From Pseudomonadota bacterium (GTDB lineage: Bacteria > Pseudomonadota > Gammaproteobacteria > Burkholderiales > Thiobacillaceae): a DNA stretch of 64,000 nucleotides. Below the pieces are notes generated by a model, which was not told where the DNA came from, did not search any database, and saw only the letters and a list, made by a program, of their open reading frames with translations. The stretch covers positions 16,865-80,864 of the forward strand of contig JAKBJA010000172.1 of the NCBI GenBank assembly GCA_021836225.1, in the 5' to 3' direction. The first letter of the stretch is position 1. Every line of letters starts with the position of its first letter. The position numbers were made by a program, and so were the translations under genes. Of this stretch, positions 17,599-26,622 are shown one piece after another.

Positions 17599-19425
17599 TC
17601 AATGACCGTTCTCCTGCAGCCAGCGCTCCAGCATCATGGTCACCCAGATCATTACCCCGTAATAGCTGGCGTGCGGTCCACGCTGCATGGCTAGCATGTG
17701 GTCGAGATACGCCGGCAGGATCCAGCCGCGCTGCTTGAAGTCGGCCAGACTGTCGCCGACGAGTTCACCGAGCGGGGCGTATTGCGTGCTCCACACACCG
17801 AACGGCAGGCCGAATCCATGCTTGCTCTTGTTGATGATCTTTTCCGGCAGCAGGTCGGCGAGCGCCTGCTTGAAGAACCAGCGCAGCTTTTGTCCTCGCA
17901 CCTTGTAATCGACGGGCAGGTGATTGGCGAAAGTGACAATTCGGTCGTCAAGCAGGGGGTAATGTACTTCGATGCCCGCTGCCTCGGTCATGGTGCCGAC
18001 CTTGCGCAGGTCGTTGTCGGCCAGGGTGAACTTCAGGTCCAGGTGCATCATGCGATTGATGTAATGGTCCGATGCGGTGCGCTCGTAGACTTCAGTGAGG
18101 GCGGCATCTGCCGACAAAGGATCGACGACCTTGATGAAATCCGCGGAAAAAATATGATTGAGCGGAGTGCGGTGCAGGAAGTTGTAACTTTCCAGTCGCA
18201 GCGGAAGGCCGACCCTGGCTTGTGCAACATAGCTCTTCAGCTTGGATAGCGGGAACCGGTCCGATAGCCCCGGCAGCTTGGTAATTGGCTCGATCAGCCC
18301 GTGCCGCAGCAGGGCGGGAACATGGGCGTAGGCCTCGAACAGACGCTGTTTGGCATAGCGCGCGTTGCCGCCGAAGATTTCATCGCCGCCGTCGCCAGCG
18401 AACATCCGTTCGAAGCCGGCTTCGCGCGCGGCCCTGGCGCAAAAATAGGTTGGCACCGCAGATTCGTTGCCGAAAGGCTCGTCGTATACGCGCGCGATGA
18501 CGGGGATTGCGGTCACGATATCGGCAGGCTTCAGGTAATACTCATGGCTGTTGCTGCCATACCGCTCGGCCGCGCAACGCGCATATTCCATCTCGTCGAA
18601 GCCGTCGGCGTCGAAGCCAATGGAAAAAGTGTCGACCGGTGCGCCGCGCGCGGTAGTGAGGGCGCCTACCACGGTCGAACTGTCCGTTCCTCCGGAGAGA
18701 AATGCCGCAGTGCCTGGCGCATCGGCATCGCGCACCACCTGGTCCAGGACGCTGCGAAAATCGCGGCGGTGGCTATCGAAGCCGGCATCGACCGGCGTGT
18801 AATCGGCCTGCCAGTAAAAACCGGTGCTGATTTGGCCGTTTTTCAGCGTAAGGTATTGTCCGGGCAGGAGCTTGTGCACGCCCTGATACAGGCTGCGCGG
18901 CGCGGGGATGGCGTGGAAGTACAGATAGTCATAGATTGCCTGCGGGTCGATGGTGCGACCGATGGCCGGGTGGGCCGCCACGCTTTGCGCACTGCTGCCA
19001 AACACCAATTGGCCGCCATGCTTGGCATAGCACAGGCGCTCGGCGCCTGTGCGGTCAAGCGCCATGAAAGCTTTCTTCTTGATCGGTTCCAGTACGGCAA
19101 ACGCGAAATTGCCCTGCATCAGGGTCGGCAGTTTTTCTCCAAAACGCACCCAGCCGTGCGCCACCGCCACGGCTGGGCTCCGGTCGCGAGCGATGAACGC
19201 CAGCTCGTCGTCCACAAAGCGCGGGCGGCCATGCAACGCGGCCGCCAGCCCGTTTTCTACGTGAATCTGGGCCTTGCCGAAACGCGAGCATCCCGCCACC
19301 CCAAGCATCTGGCTGCTATGTTCGTGCAGCAGCCCCTCCGGCGACAGGCGGGCAGCGCCCCCCATGTGCCGGATCAAGTCCTGATGTGCGCCGTTGTCGC
19401 CCAGCCAGCCAAAAATGCCATCCAT
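17599..19425 (-). CDS. Asparagine synthetase B-like protein lacking the Cys2 nucleophile
   Basis: 608 residues. The start MDGIFGWLGD aligns with MCGI of class II amidotransferases, but residue 2 is Asp (codon GAT), so the glutaminase site cannot work in the usual way. The synthetase domain is intact: PP-loop SGGTDSS at 244-250, MFAGDGGDEIFGG, and a late KHGFGLPFGVW segment. It should still adenylate a carboxylate, using free ammonia, ammonia from elsewhere, or an amine nucleophile, as beta-lactam synthetase does. It stands alone on the minus strand between two plus-strand groups, 33 bases from the end of the preceding convergent gene. Confidence 0.88.
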   Translation of the reverse strand: MDGIFGWLGDNGAHQDLIRHMGGAARLSPEGLLHEHSSQMLGVAGCSRFGKAQIHVENGLAAALHGRPRFVDDELAFIARDRSPAVAVAHGWVRFGEKLPTLMQGNFAFAVLEPIKKKAFMALDRTGAERLCYAKHGGQLVFGSSAQSVAAHPAIGRTIDPQAIYDYLYFHAIPAPRSLYQGVHKLLPGQYLTLKNGQISTGFYWQADYTPVDAGFDSHRRDFRSVLDQVVRDADAPGTAAFLSGGTDSSTVVGALTTARGAPVDTFSIGFDADGFDEMEYARCAAERYGSNSHEYYLKPADIVTAIPVIARVYDEPFGNESAVPTYFCARAAREAGFERMFAGDGGDEIFGGNARYAKQRLFEAYAHVPALLRHGLIEPITKLPGLSDRFPLSKLKSYVAQARVGLPLRLESYNFLHRTPLNHIFSADFIKVVDPLSADAALTEVYERTASDHYINRMMHLDLKFTLADNDLRKVGTMTEAAGIEVHYPLLDDRIVTFANHLPVDYKVRGQKLRWFFKQALADLLPEKIINKSKHGFGLPFGVWSTQYAPLGELVGDSLADFKQRGWILPAYLDHMLAMQRGPHASYYGVMIWVTMMLERWLQENGH

Positions 19426-19485
19426 GGTGTCGTGTGTCAGAGTGATGCGGGATAATCAAGGCTCGATATTAACGGGCTTGCCGGT

Positions 19486-20466
19486 TTGGCACGAATCCTG
19501 TTTATTGAATCCGCTAACATTTGCCATATTGTCAGAAAGCCAAGTCAGTTGAGTGAATTCCTGGTCAAAGTAAGAAAAACCCTTGCCTGGCACGCGCGGC
19601 GCTTTCAACGCGGCGTGCGCAGTGCGCGTTGGGCGCTCACTCGCCCGTCGGCGCAGCGTCCGATCATCGTGGTTGGCTGTTCGCGTGCCGGCACCACGCT
19701 GGTCTATAAGACGCTGTCCGAATCTGACGAGATCGGCAGCCTGCAGCGTGAAACCCACGATTACTGGACGGCCCTGCATCCGCTAGCCGACAAGCACTGG
19801 GACACCCATGCATTGGTCGCTGGCGATGCCAGCGACCGCGAGCGCGACATCGTAAGCCGCTATTTTTACAGCTGGACCGGACAGCATCGCTGGGTCGACA
19901 AGAACAACCAGAATGGCCTGTGCGTGCCTTATCTGCAGGCGCTGTTTTCCGGCGCCGTGTTCGTCTTCGTCAAGCGGAGTCCGGGCGACAACCTCAATTC
20001 GCTGATCGAGGGCTGGCGCAAGCCCGACGAATTCGCCACCTGGTCGAACGACCTGCCGGCGACGGTGGCGGTAGAGAACGGGCAACTCCATCAGTGGTGC
20101 TTCTTCCTCGCCGAGGGATGGCGCAATTATCTGGACGCGCCGGTCGAGGACGTCGCCGCGTTTCAATACAACGCCATCAACCAGGCCATCCTCGACGCAA
20201 AGGCGGTCGTCCCGCCCGGGCAATGGGTCGAGGTGTTCTACGAGGATTTCCTGCGCGATCCAGTCGTCACCTTTCGCCGGGTGTTCGAAGGCTGTGGCCT
20301 GAGCTTCGATTCGCGCCTGCAGGCGCACTGCGCCGAGGTGCTCGATATCCCCTACAACGCCTTCTCCGAAATCCGCCTGGACAAATGGAAGGACGGCCGC
20401 AACCGGGACAAGATCGAACGCGTGCTGCCGCAGGTGGCCGACGTGGCCGCCAGGATGGGATATTGA
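19486..20466 (+). CDS. Sulfotransferase-fold protein
   Basis: 326 residues if the TTG at 19486 is used. A TTG at 19549, after an AGAAAGCCAAG stretch, would give 305 residues and fits better with an N terminus near the phosphosulfate loop. The loop is VVGCSRAGTTLVYK (SRAGTT at 66-71 of the longer form), followed by FVFVKRSPGDNLNSL and EVFYEDFLRDPVVTFRRVF. It is a PAPS-type sulfotransferase, and a glycan acceptor is inferred from the neighbours. Its stop shares one base with the next start (TGATG). It is divergent from the amidotransferase gene at 19425. Confidence 0.8.
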   Translation: MARILFIESANICHIVRKPSQLSEFLVKVRKTLAWHARRFQRGVRSARWALTRPSAQRPIIVVGCSRAGTTLVYKTLSESDEIGSLQRETHDYWTALHPLADKHWDTHALVAGDASDRERDIVSRYFYSWTGQHRWVDKNNQNGLCVPYLQALFSGAVFVFVKRSPGDNLNSLIEGWRKPDEFATWSNDLPATVAVENGQLHQWCFFLAEGWRNYLDAPVEDVAAFQYNAINQAILDAKAVVPPGQWVEVFYEDFLRDPVVTFRRVFEGCGLSFDSRLQAHCAEVLDIPYNAFSEIRLDKWKDGRNRDKIERVLPQVADVAARMGY

Positions 20467-21659
20467 TGACGGTGTTGGCGCTTGCTTTCGCGATGCCGCT
20501 GGTATTGTGGGCGGGCGTGTTGCTGGCCTTTGCCGGCCCGCTGATTGCGCGCTGGCGCGAGCCGGTCCTGAAATGTCCCGTGCTCATTATCGAAAGCGAC
20601 GACTGGGGCGCCGGCCCGGGGCAGCAGGCCGACGCGTTGCGCCGCCTGTCCGGATTGCTGCAGCGCCTGCGCGACCGCAGCGGCCGGCCGGCGGTGATGA
20701 CGCTGGGCGTGGTGCTGGAGATTCCGGACGGCGAGCGGATCGCCGCTGCTGGCGGCACCGAATACCATGCCATGCGCCTGGCCGACGCCCCCTTCGATGC
20801 CGTACGCACCGCCCTGACCGACGGGATCGAGGCCGGCGTATTTGCCCCGCAACTGCATGGCCAGTGTCACTATTGGCCAGCGGCGCTGCTGGCTGCAGCT
20901 CGAACGGATCCCGATGTGCGCGACTGGCTCACCTCACCCGAACCCGCATCGACTGAAGCCCTGCCTTCCCCTCTGCAAAGCCGCTGGGTCGATGCATCCA
21001 GCCTGCCGTCGCGCCCGCTTGATCCGGCCGACATCCATCAATCCGCAGCCTGTGAGGCGGCCGACTATGCCGCGATATTCGGCCAAGCGCCGGCAGCGGC
21101 GGTGGCAACGACTTTTGTCTGGAACGACGCGGTCGAAGCCGCCTGGGCAACAGCCGGCGTCGACGTCATCATCACGCCCGGGCGTCGCGCCACCTGCCGC
21201 AATGCCGTGGGCCAGCCCGCCTGCGTGGATGCAACGATGCTGACGGGTGAGCGTTCACTCGCGGGGCAAACTTATCTTGTGCGCGACGTGTACTTCGAGC
21301 CCGCGTTGGGTCACGCCTCGCAGCGCCTGGTGGAAGGCCTGCTCGCGCGCACCCGGCAGGGCCGCGCCTGCCTGACGGAGACCCATCGCTTCAATTTTCT
21401 GCAGGCGCCAGACGCCAGCCTGGCAACCCTTGAAGCCGGTTTGAACGCAGTCCTTGCAACTTGCCCGAATGTGCGTTTTCTGTCCCCACTTGAACTTGCA
21501 CACGCGATCCGGGCGCGCAACCCGGACTGGATCGAAACCCGGCTGCTGCCGCGTCTTGTCGCCTGGCGCGCCCGCCTGGACGAGCTCCCGCGGTTTCGCC
21601 GGATGGCACGACTCACGGGCCTGGCGCTGCCACTAGCCTTGCTGGGGCGGTCAGCATGA
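20466..21659 (+). CDS. Polysaccharide deacetylase-like protein (membrane anchored)
   Basis: 397 residues from ATG 20466. An N-terminal membrane segment (LALAFAMPLVLWAGVLLAFAG, given here only as the anchor) precedes a domain opening CPVLIIESDDWGAG, where the paired Asp resembles motif 1 of the glycoside hydrolase/deacetylase superfamily. HGQCHY, at about residue 130, and a late TETHRFNF segment could supply metal-binding His. It is not a canonical NodB protein, so deacetylation is only the best guess. It overlaps the GT2 gene by 4 bases. Confidence 0.6.
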   Translation: MTVLALAFAMPLVLWAGVLLAFAGPLIARWREPVLKCPVLIIESDDWGAGPGQQADALRRLSGLLQRLRDRSGRPAVMTLGVVLEIPDGERIAAAGGTEYHAMRLADAPFDAVRTALTDGIEAGVFAPQLHGQCHYWPAALLAAARTDPDVRDWLTSPEPASTEALPSPLQSRWVDASSLPSRPLDPADIHQSAACEAADYAAIFGQAPAAAVATTFVWNDAVEAAWATAGVDVIITPGRRATCRNAVGQPACVDATMLTGERSLAGQTYLVRDVYFEPALGHASQRLVEGLLARTRQGRACLTETHRFNFLQAPDASLATLEAGLNAVLATCPNVRFLSPLELAHAIRARNPDWIETRLLPRLVAWRARLDELPRFRRMARLTGLALPLALLGRSA

Positions 21660-22585
21660 GTCCGCGCTTCTCGGTCATCATTCCTGCATTCAACGCTGCG
21701 GGCACGCTGGCGCGCGCAATCGACTCCGTGCGTGCGCAAAGCTGCACGGCGCACGAAATCATCGTGATCGACGACGGCTCGACCGATTCCACGGCCGAAG
21801 TTGCACGCCAGTTCGGCGACGCGGTGCGGCTGATCCAGCAGAACAATAGCGGCGTCTCGGTTGCCCGCAACGCGGGTGCGGCTGCGGCTAACGGCGAGTG
21901 GCTGGCATTTCTGGATGCCGACGACTGGTACGCCCCGGACCGGCTGAAGCTGCACGCAGAATGGATAGCGGACGATCCAGGGCTGGACTTTTTGACGGGT
22001 GACTACGAGTACCGCGACGATGCCGGCAGCCTGCTCGGAACCTCGATGGCGCAGCATGAGTCTGGCCGCGTGATGCTGGCCAAGGCCGCCGGCGCAACGC
22101 GGGTGGTGATGGAGACGCCGTCCGAGTTGGCCGCGTTCGTCGCCGACCATTTCGGCGACACGCATACCCTCTCGGTGCCGCGCGCTCGTTTTGTCGAACT
22201 GGGCGGCTACCCCACCGGCTTCAAGGTGTGCGAGGACGTGCATTTCCTCACCCGCCTGGTGGCTAAAAGCCGCCGCATCGGCGTGGTGTGCCAAAGCCTC
22301 GGCATCTATGTGATCCACGCTGGCAGCGCCACGCGGCGCAATCCGGTGGCCGCGCAGCGCGAGAACGTACGCACGCTGATCGACCTGGCGCGGCTGGCGG
22401 AAAATTTCCCGGCGCCGGTCAGCCGCGGCGTGGCCGCACGGATGCAGAGCGCCCGCTACAACCTTGGCTGCGCGTTGAGCAAAAACGGCCAGCGCATTGC
22501 TGCAGTCAAGGCCGTATTGCCCACGCTGGCGGCGCGCCCAGGCTGGCGCAGCCTGCGCGATGTATTGTCGATGCTGAAAGGATGA
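21656..22585 (+). CDS. GT2 family glycosyltransferase
   Basis: 309 residues from ATG 21656 (ATGA overlap). It has a classic GT-A inverting glycosyltransferase N terminus: FSVIIPAFNAAGTLARAI, IVIDDGSTDST and a DXD-like FLDADDWY. The second half has VCEDVHFLTRLV, in which the ED pair resembles the catalytic base region. It is cytosolic and adds one sugar to the growing chain; donor unknown. The next GT gene starts 4 bases downstream. Confidence 0.88.
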   Translation: MSPRFSVIIPAFNAAGTLARAIDSVRAQSCTAHEIIVIDDGSTDSTAEVARQFGDAVRLIQQNNSGVSVARNAGAAAANGEWLAFLDADDWYAPDRLKLHAEWIADDPGLDFLTGDYEYRDDAGSLLGTSMAQHESGRVMLAKAAGATRVVMETPSELAAFVADHFGDTHTLSVPRARFVELGGYPTGFKVCEDVHFLTRLVAKSRRIGVVCQSLGIYVIHAGSATRRNPVAAQRENVRTLIDLARLAENFPAPVSRGVAARMQSARYNLGCALSKNGQRIAAVKAVLPTLAARPGWRSLRDVLSMLKG

Positions 22586-22589
22586 ATGC

Positions 22590-23753
22590 GTGAACCGCCT
22601 GTTGGTGCTGACGGAATTGTTCCTTCCTACCAAGGGCGGCACGGCCGTGTGGGCGGCCGAAGTCTACAAGCGCCTCGGCGGCAAGGAAATTCACATTGTC
22701 ACCGCCGACGTGCCGGGTGCGGATACGGTCGACGCTGTTCATCCCAATACCATTCATCGTCTTAGTCTCAAGCGCGTGGCCTGGCTGCGTCCTGAATCTT
22801 TGGTGATGTATGCACGCTTCTTCTTCAAGGCATTGTGGCTGTCGGTCACGCATCGCTTCGACGCCATCCATGCCTTTCGCGCCCTTCCAGAGGGATTCGT
22901 TGCTTGGCTGGTCGCGCGCCTGACCTTACGTCCAGTCGTGATCTACGCCCACGGTGAGGAGTTGACCACGTGGGGGCGTGGAGGAAAATACAAGGCGATG
23001 CGCTTTGCCTTGCGCCACGCTGACCGGGTCATCGCGAATAGCGAGCACACGCGCGACACGCTGCTGAAAATGGACGTCGACGAGGCGGACATCACCATTA
23101 TTTACCCTGGGGTTGATGTGTCGGTCTTCAGACCAGGGCTGGACGTAAGCGGACTACGTGAAGGCCTGGGTATCCGCCCCGACGACAAACTGGTGTTCTC
23201 GGTCGGCCGCCTGTCGCGCCGCAAGGGCTTCGATCAGATGATCCGCGCCGTGGCGCAATTACACGCCGAAGGCTTCCCGCTACGTTACGTCATCGCGGGT
23301 ATCGGTGAAGACGCCGATTACCTCGATGGCCTGATCGCGGAACATAATGTCCAAGGCATCGTCCACAGGATAGGTCCGGTAAGTGAGGCCGACCTGCCGC
23401 GCTGGATGAATGCCTGCGACGTGTTTGCCATGCCCAACCGCGAAATCGACGGTGACAATGAGGGATTCGGCATGGTGTTTATCGAGGCCAGCGCCTGTGG
23501 TAAACCTGTCCTTGCGGGTGATGCTGGCGGTACCGCGGCTGCAGTGCATAATGACTTAACTGGTCTACGCGTTGATGGCAACTCGGTCAAGGCAGTGGCA
23601 AATGCGCTGGTTCGATTGCTTTCTGGTAAGGACGAAGTTGTGGAAATGGGACAGTGCGGCTGGAAACGCGTACAGACTGAATTTGCATGGGAAAAGGTAG
23701 CGGACAAGACTCATGCTTTATCCTTGAATATGAAAAGGAGCGACAAAAAATGA
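22590..23753 (+). CDS. GT4 family glycosyltransferase
   Basis: 387 residues from GTG 22590. The N terminus LVLTELFLPTKGGTAVW and YAHGEELTTWGRGGKY belong to the PimB-like GT4 subgroup. The donor region is EGFGMVFIEASACGKPVLAGDAGG. It overlaps the next gene start (ATG 23750). It is expected to act on a lipid-linked acceptor at the membrane. Confidence 0.88.
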   Translation: MNRLLVLTELFLPTKGGTAVWAAEVYKRLGGKEIHIVTADVPGADTVDAVHPNTIHRLSLKRVAWLRPESLVMYARFFFKALWLSVTHRFDAIHAFRALPEGFVAWLVARLTLRPVVIYAHGEELTTWGRGGKYKAMRFALRHADRVIANSEHTRDTLLKMDVDEADITIIYPGVDVSVFRPGLDVSGLREGLGIRPDDKLVFSVGRLSRRKGFDQMIRAVAQLHAEGFPLRYVIAGIGEDADYLDGLIAEHNVQGIVHRIGPVSEADLPRWMNACDVFAMPNREIDGDNEGFGMVFIEASACGKPVLAGDAGGTAAAVHNDLTGLRVDGNSVKAVANALVRLLSGKDEVVEMGQCGWKRVQTEFAWEKVADKTHALSLNMKRSDKK

Positions 23754-24511
23754 GGGCATTCTGGTTAAGTGCGTTGCTGCTGATATCCATGCCGAGTTGG
23801 GCCATCCTTCCCTTCACGGCCACGCCAGCAGAGCAGGCCATGTGCAAAGCCCGCGTTTATTCCCGACTGGATCACAGCGATCGTAAGAATGCGGTACACA
23901 TGCACCATTATTGTGATGGCTTGCGTTTTATTGACCGCGCCTACGCGTCAATGAAGAATAAGCGTGAGATGGGATATTACTTGGGGAAATCGATCGCGGG
24001 TTTTGACTACGTTTTAAGTGCCACCCAGGAGGACTATGCAATGCGCGGCGAAGTCCATGTGGGCAAGGCGCGCGCCCTGAAATTGATGGGCAGAAATGCG
24101 GAAGCCGCGGCGGAGTACCACAAGGCTTTGCGTTATAAATTTGATTCCCCCGATGTCTTTATTGCGGTTGCTGATTTTTACAAAGAGTCGGGCAACAAGA
24201 CAAAGGCCCTGGAGACGGTGACCGAGGGACTTAAAATCAACCCCCAATCCAATGGTCTCAAACGTCGCTACACGGAGTTAGGGGGGAAGTTGCCCTATCC
24301 TGAAGCAGTCGATAAAAACACTCTCGCCAAGGAATCCAAGGTCGAGGATAAGCCAGATGACAAGATTGGGGATGAACAATCCCCCAAGGAGGCGGAGAGC
24401 GAAGTTGCCAAGGCCGATAAGCCGACAACCCAATCTGAGGTAGCCCCCCAGCTCGATCCGCCCAAAATCGGCTCACCGAAAAATCCCTACTGCCGCTTCT
24501 GTCCGGATTGA
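23750..24511 (+). CDS. Exported TPR protein with charged tail and terminal CxxC
   Basis: 253 residues. ATG 23750 is chosen because an AAGGAG ribosome site lies at 23735-23740 and a signal peptide (MRAFWLSALLLISMPSWA) follows. Residues ~95-200 contain two TPR-like helical pairs (HVGKARALKLMGRNAEAAAEY, in part, and FIAVADFYKESGNKTKALE). The tail is rich in Lys, Asp and Glu and ends PYCRFCPD, giving a C-x2-C pair. It is not a family I can name. Its place at the end of a GT operon suggests a periplasmic scaffold role in export, by analogy with TPR proteins of other exopolysaccharide systems. Confidence 0.75.
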   Translation: MRAFWLSALLLISMPSWAILPFTATPAEQAMCKARVYSRLDHSDRKNAVHMHHYCDGLRFIDRAYASMKNKREMGYYLGKSIAGFDYVLSATQEDYAMRGEVHVGKARALKLMGRNAEAAAEYHKALRYKFDSPDVFIAVADFYKESGNKTKALETVTEGLKINPQSNGLKRRYTELGGKLPYPEAVDKNTLAKESKVEDKPDDKIGDEQSPKEAESEVAKADKPTTQSEVAPQLDPPKIGSPKNPYCRFCPD

Positions 24512-24601
24512 ATCGTCGTTGACTGAATCGCCATACATGGAATCTGAATCTGCACCGTGTGTTACTGACGATAAGGTGCAAGGCAATTATGCAGCGATGC
24601 C

Positions 24602-25699
24602 TTATTGATTTGCGCAGCTTAGCAACAACGCCTCAAACTCACGCACAGGGTAGGTAGTAAACGACTGCTCCACCATGGCTCGACCTGCCTCTCCCATTGT
24701 TTCGCGCAGTGACGGGTTGGCAATCAATGCGTGAACCCGGGTGGCCAGGGACTCGACATCTCCAGACTCGACCAGATAGCCGTTTACCCCATCTTCGATG
24801 ACTTCAGGGATGCCACCCACCCTCGTGGCAACGACCGGTTTGCGGCAGGCGCCGGCTTCCAGGTTGATGAGTCCGAGCGGTTCCTGCCAGCGCGACGGAA
24901 CAACAATAATGTCCGCGGTATGGTAGACGTTTTCCACGTCTTTGCGGTAACCGATATAGCGGATGCGTATATCACCACCCGCCAGTTGCTCAAGGTCAGT
25001 GGGGCTATAGCTACCGGGGAATTTTTTCGGATCGCGACATTCCCCAGCGATCAAAAAACGTGCGTTCGGCGCATCGATGGCGCGAGCCATCTTGATGAAA
25101 TCGGCTACGCCCTTGATTTCGCGGATTTGCCCGAGAAAAGCGATCACGATGTCGGTTTCGGTGAGGCCCAGTTCGCTGCGCAGGCTATGGCCTGCATCAA
25201 AGCGTGCAAGGCTGATCGGGTTGTAAATTACCGGCTTGGCCAGACCCGGGGGGCCAGACTGTTCAGCCGTATAGCGCGATACCGCGATCGCTGCGCGGCA
25301 CCAGCGCATTGCCGGCGACGGGCTGTGATTGATGACGTGGTAATGCGCGAGGATGGGAATGCCGGCGAGCTTTGCAGCGAGTAACTCAGCCGGCCGCCAG
25401 AAGTTCGAGCCGTTGACATGGATTACTTCAACCCGCTCCTTACGGAAAAACCGCCATGCCTTCCAGAGGGCTCTCAAATAAACGAGAGGGGATCCAGGTT
25501 CGGTAAAGGGTGACCAGACTTCAAAGCGCAACCCGTGCGCATTCAATTCGGGTTCGATCGGGCCCCTGCAAGGCAGTACCAGAACAGGATCTAATCGGGT
25601 GGTGTCGAGTTGCCACAGATTGGTGTAAAGCACGCGACTCGCGCCACCCCAGTCGCCGCAACTGTTGGTGATGAAGCAGACTACGGGTTTCTTGTTCAT
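24602..25699 (-). CDS. GT4 family glycosyltransferase
   Basis: 365 residues from ATG 25699. The N terminus is VCFITNSCGDWGGASRVLY, followed by VIHVNGSNFWRPAELLAAK. The donor site is PSRWQEPLGLINLEAGACRKP, with the expected Glu pair. The gene converges on the TPR gene across a 90-base gap that holds no clear terminator (a 6-bp TGCACC/GGTGCA repeat with an 18-base loop is too weak). It begins the long minus-strand run. Confidence 0.87.
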   Translation of the reverse strand: MNKKPVVCFITNSCGDWGGASRVLYTNLWQLDTTRLDPVLVLPCRGPIEPELNAHGLRFEVWSPFTEPGSPLVYLRALWKAWRFFRKERVEVIHVNGSNFWRPAELLAAKLAGIPILAHYHVINHSPSPAMRWCRAAIAVSRYTAEQSGPPGLAKPVIYNPISLARFDAGHSLRSELGLTETDIVIAFLGQIREIKGVADFIKMARAIDAPNARFLIAGECRDPKKFPGSYSPTDLEQLAGGDIRIRYIGYRKDVENVYHTADIIVVPSRWQEPLGLINLEAGACRKPVVATRVGGIPEVIEDGVNGYLVESGDVESLATRVHALIANPSLRETMGEAGRAMVEQSFTTYPVREFEALLLSCANQ

Positions 25700-25875
25700 G
25701 GACTCGTATTATCTAGTAAATGTGATTTGCCACCGTCTTGCGAGATTTTCGTCTCATCCGTAAATCTCCGGCTGCCGCAACTGGCCATGAACATTTATTG
25801 TCGCTGCGCTTAATTTCTGTGCAGGTTTTCATGAGGGTCTTCAGATCACCATTGGCTAAATGCGCCCGGGTCGGA
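25700..25875. other. 176-base intergenic region
   Basis: This lies between two minus-strand genes. On the minus strand just before the GT start it contains AGATAATAC, a possible -10-like element at about 25707-25715, but no -35 partner was found. Nothing else is recognisable. Confidence 0.3.
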
Positions 25876-26622
25876 TTAGTTTTTTACCATCACACAATCG
25901 AATTCGATTAGGCGAAGAGAGCGATCCTTGGTGACGGGAAACATGTCGGAAAGAACGAAGCCACGGTCATTCAGGCTTGTTAACATGGTCGTAAAAGGAG
26001 GCATGCCCTGATAGAGAGGTACGACCGACCCCTCGAACTGCAAGCCGACGAATTGATCTAAGGATTGCTTGGCACCACGGACGACTTCGAGATCGTAACC
26101 CTGCGTATCCATCTTGAGATATGGCTGTTTGGCCGGGAGAGCTTGAAGAAGGCCAGGCAGTTGGCGGTCGACCGTATCGACAGCAACTTCAATTTCTTTC
26201 AGCGTCTCACGCTTCTGAGAAGCATGAGCGCTTTCTGAAAAATCCGGCTTGTGAAAGGAGCTCAGTGTGCTTGCGACAGAAACATTGAACATTGCGGTAC
26301 CATGATTGGCGCCTAGTGCCATTTGAAACACTCGCCAGCGGGTGTCGTCCTGGCTGCGTTCAAGTAGCTTTTCATAGGCCTCGGGAACTGGCTCGTAGCT
26401 GGCGATCCAGCCTTTGTACCCGACGTGCAGACGAAGGAAGTCTCGGTACTGTCCGACGTTAGCGCCCACATCCATGACAAGGTCGACTTCGTATAAATCA
26501 AACAAATGACGAAGATGCTCCGCTGCTTCGTAGTGCTGTAGTCGCCACGTAGGCATTACTGTGAAGCCCATTTTTTCGGCGGCTTTGCTTGCCAGGTTAT
26601 TCAGTCTGCTCATGTTTTGCAT
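25876..26622 (-). CDS. FkbM family methyltransferase
   Basis: 248 residues from ATG 26622; a second Met at residue 4 is an alternative start. The SAM-binding motif is VDLVMDVGANVGQYRDFL, followed by ASYEPVPEAYEKL and YLKMDTQGYDLEVVRGA, the FkbM hallmarks. FkbM enzymes O-methylate sugars or polyketides; here a glycan hydroxyl is likely. Its start overlaps the upstream GT stop by 13 bases, so the two are translationally coupled. Confidence 0.9.
   Translation of the reverse strand: MQNMSRLNNLASKAAEKMGFTVMPTWRLQHYEAAEHLRHLFDLYEVDLVMDVGANVGQYRDFLRLHVGYKGWIASYEPVPEAYEKLLERSQDDTRWRVFQMALGANHGTAMFNVSVASTLSSFHKPDFSESAHASQKRETLKEIEVAVDTVDRQLPGLLQALPAKQPYLKMDTQGYDLEVVRGAKQSLDQFVGLQFEGSVVPLYQGMPPFTTMLTSLNDRGFVLSDMFPVTKDRSLRLIEFDCVMVKN

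Noticed and set aside
19487..19502. Sigma-54-like TGGCACGAATCCTGTT upstream of the sulfotransferase gene
   Set aside because: The -24 half is good, but the -12 half has GT instead of the essential GC, and it overlaps one possible start codon.
24552..24581. TGCACC/GGTGCA repeat in the convergent gap
   Set aside because: A 6-bp stem with an 18-base loop is not a convincing terminator.
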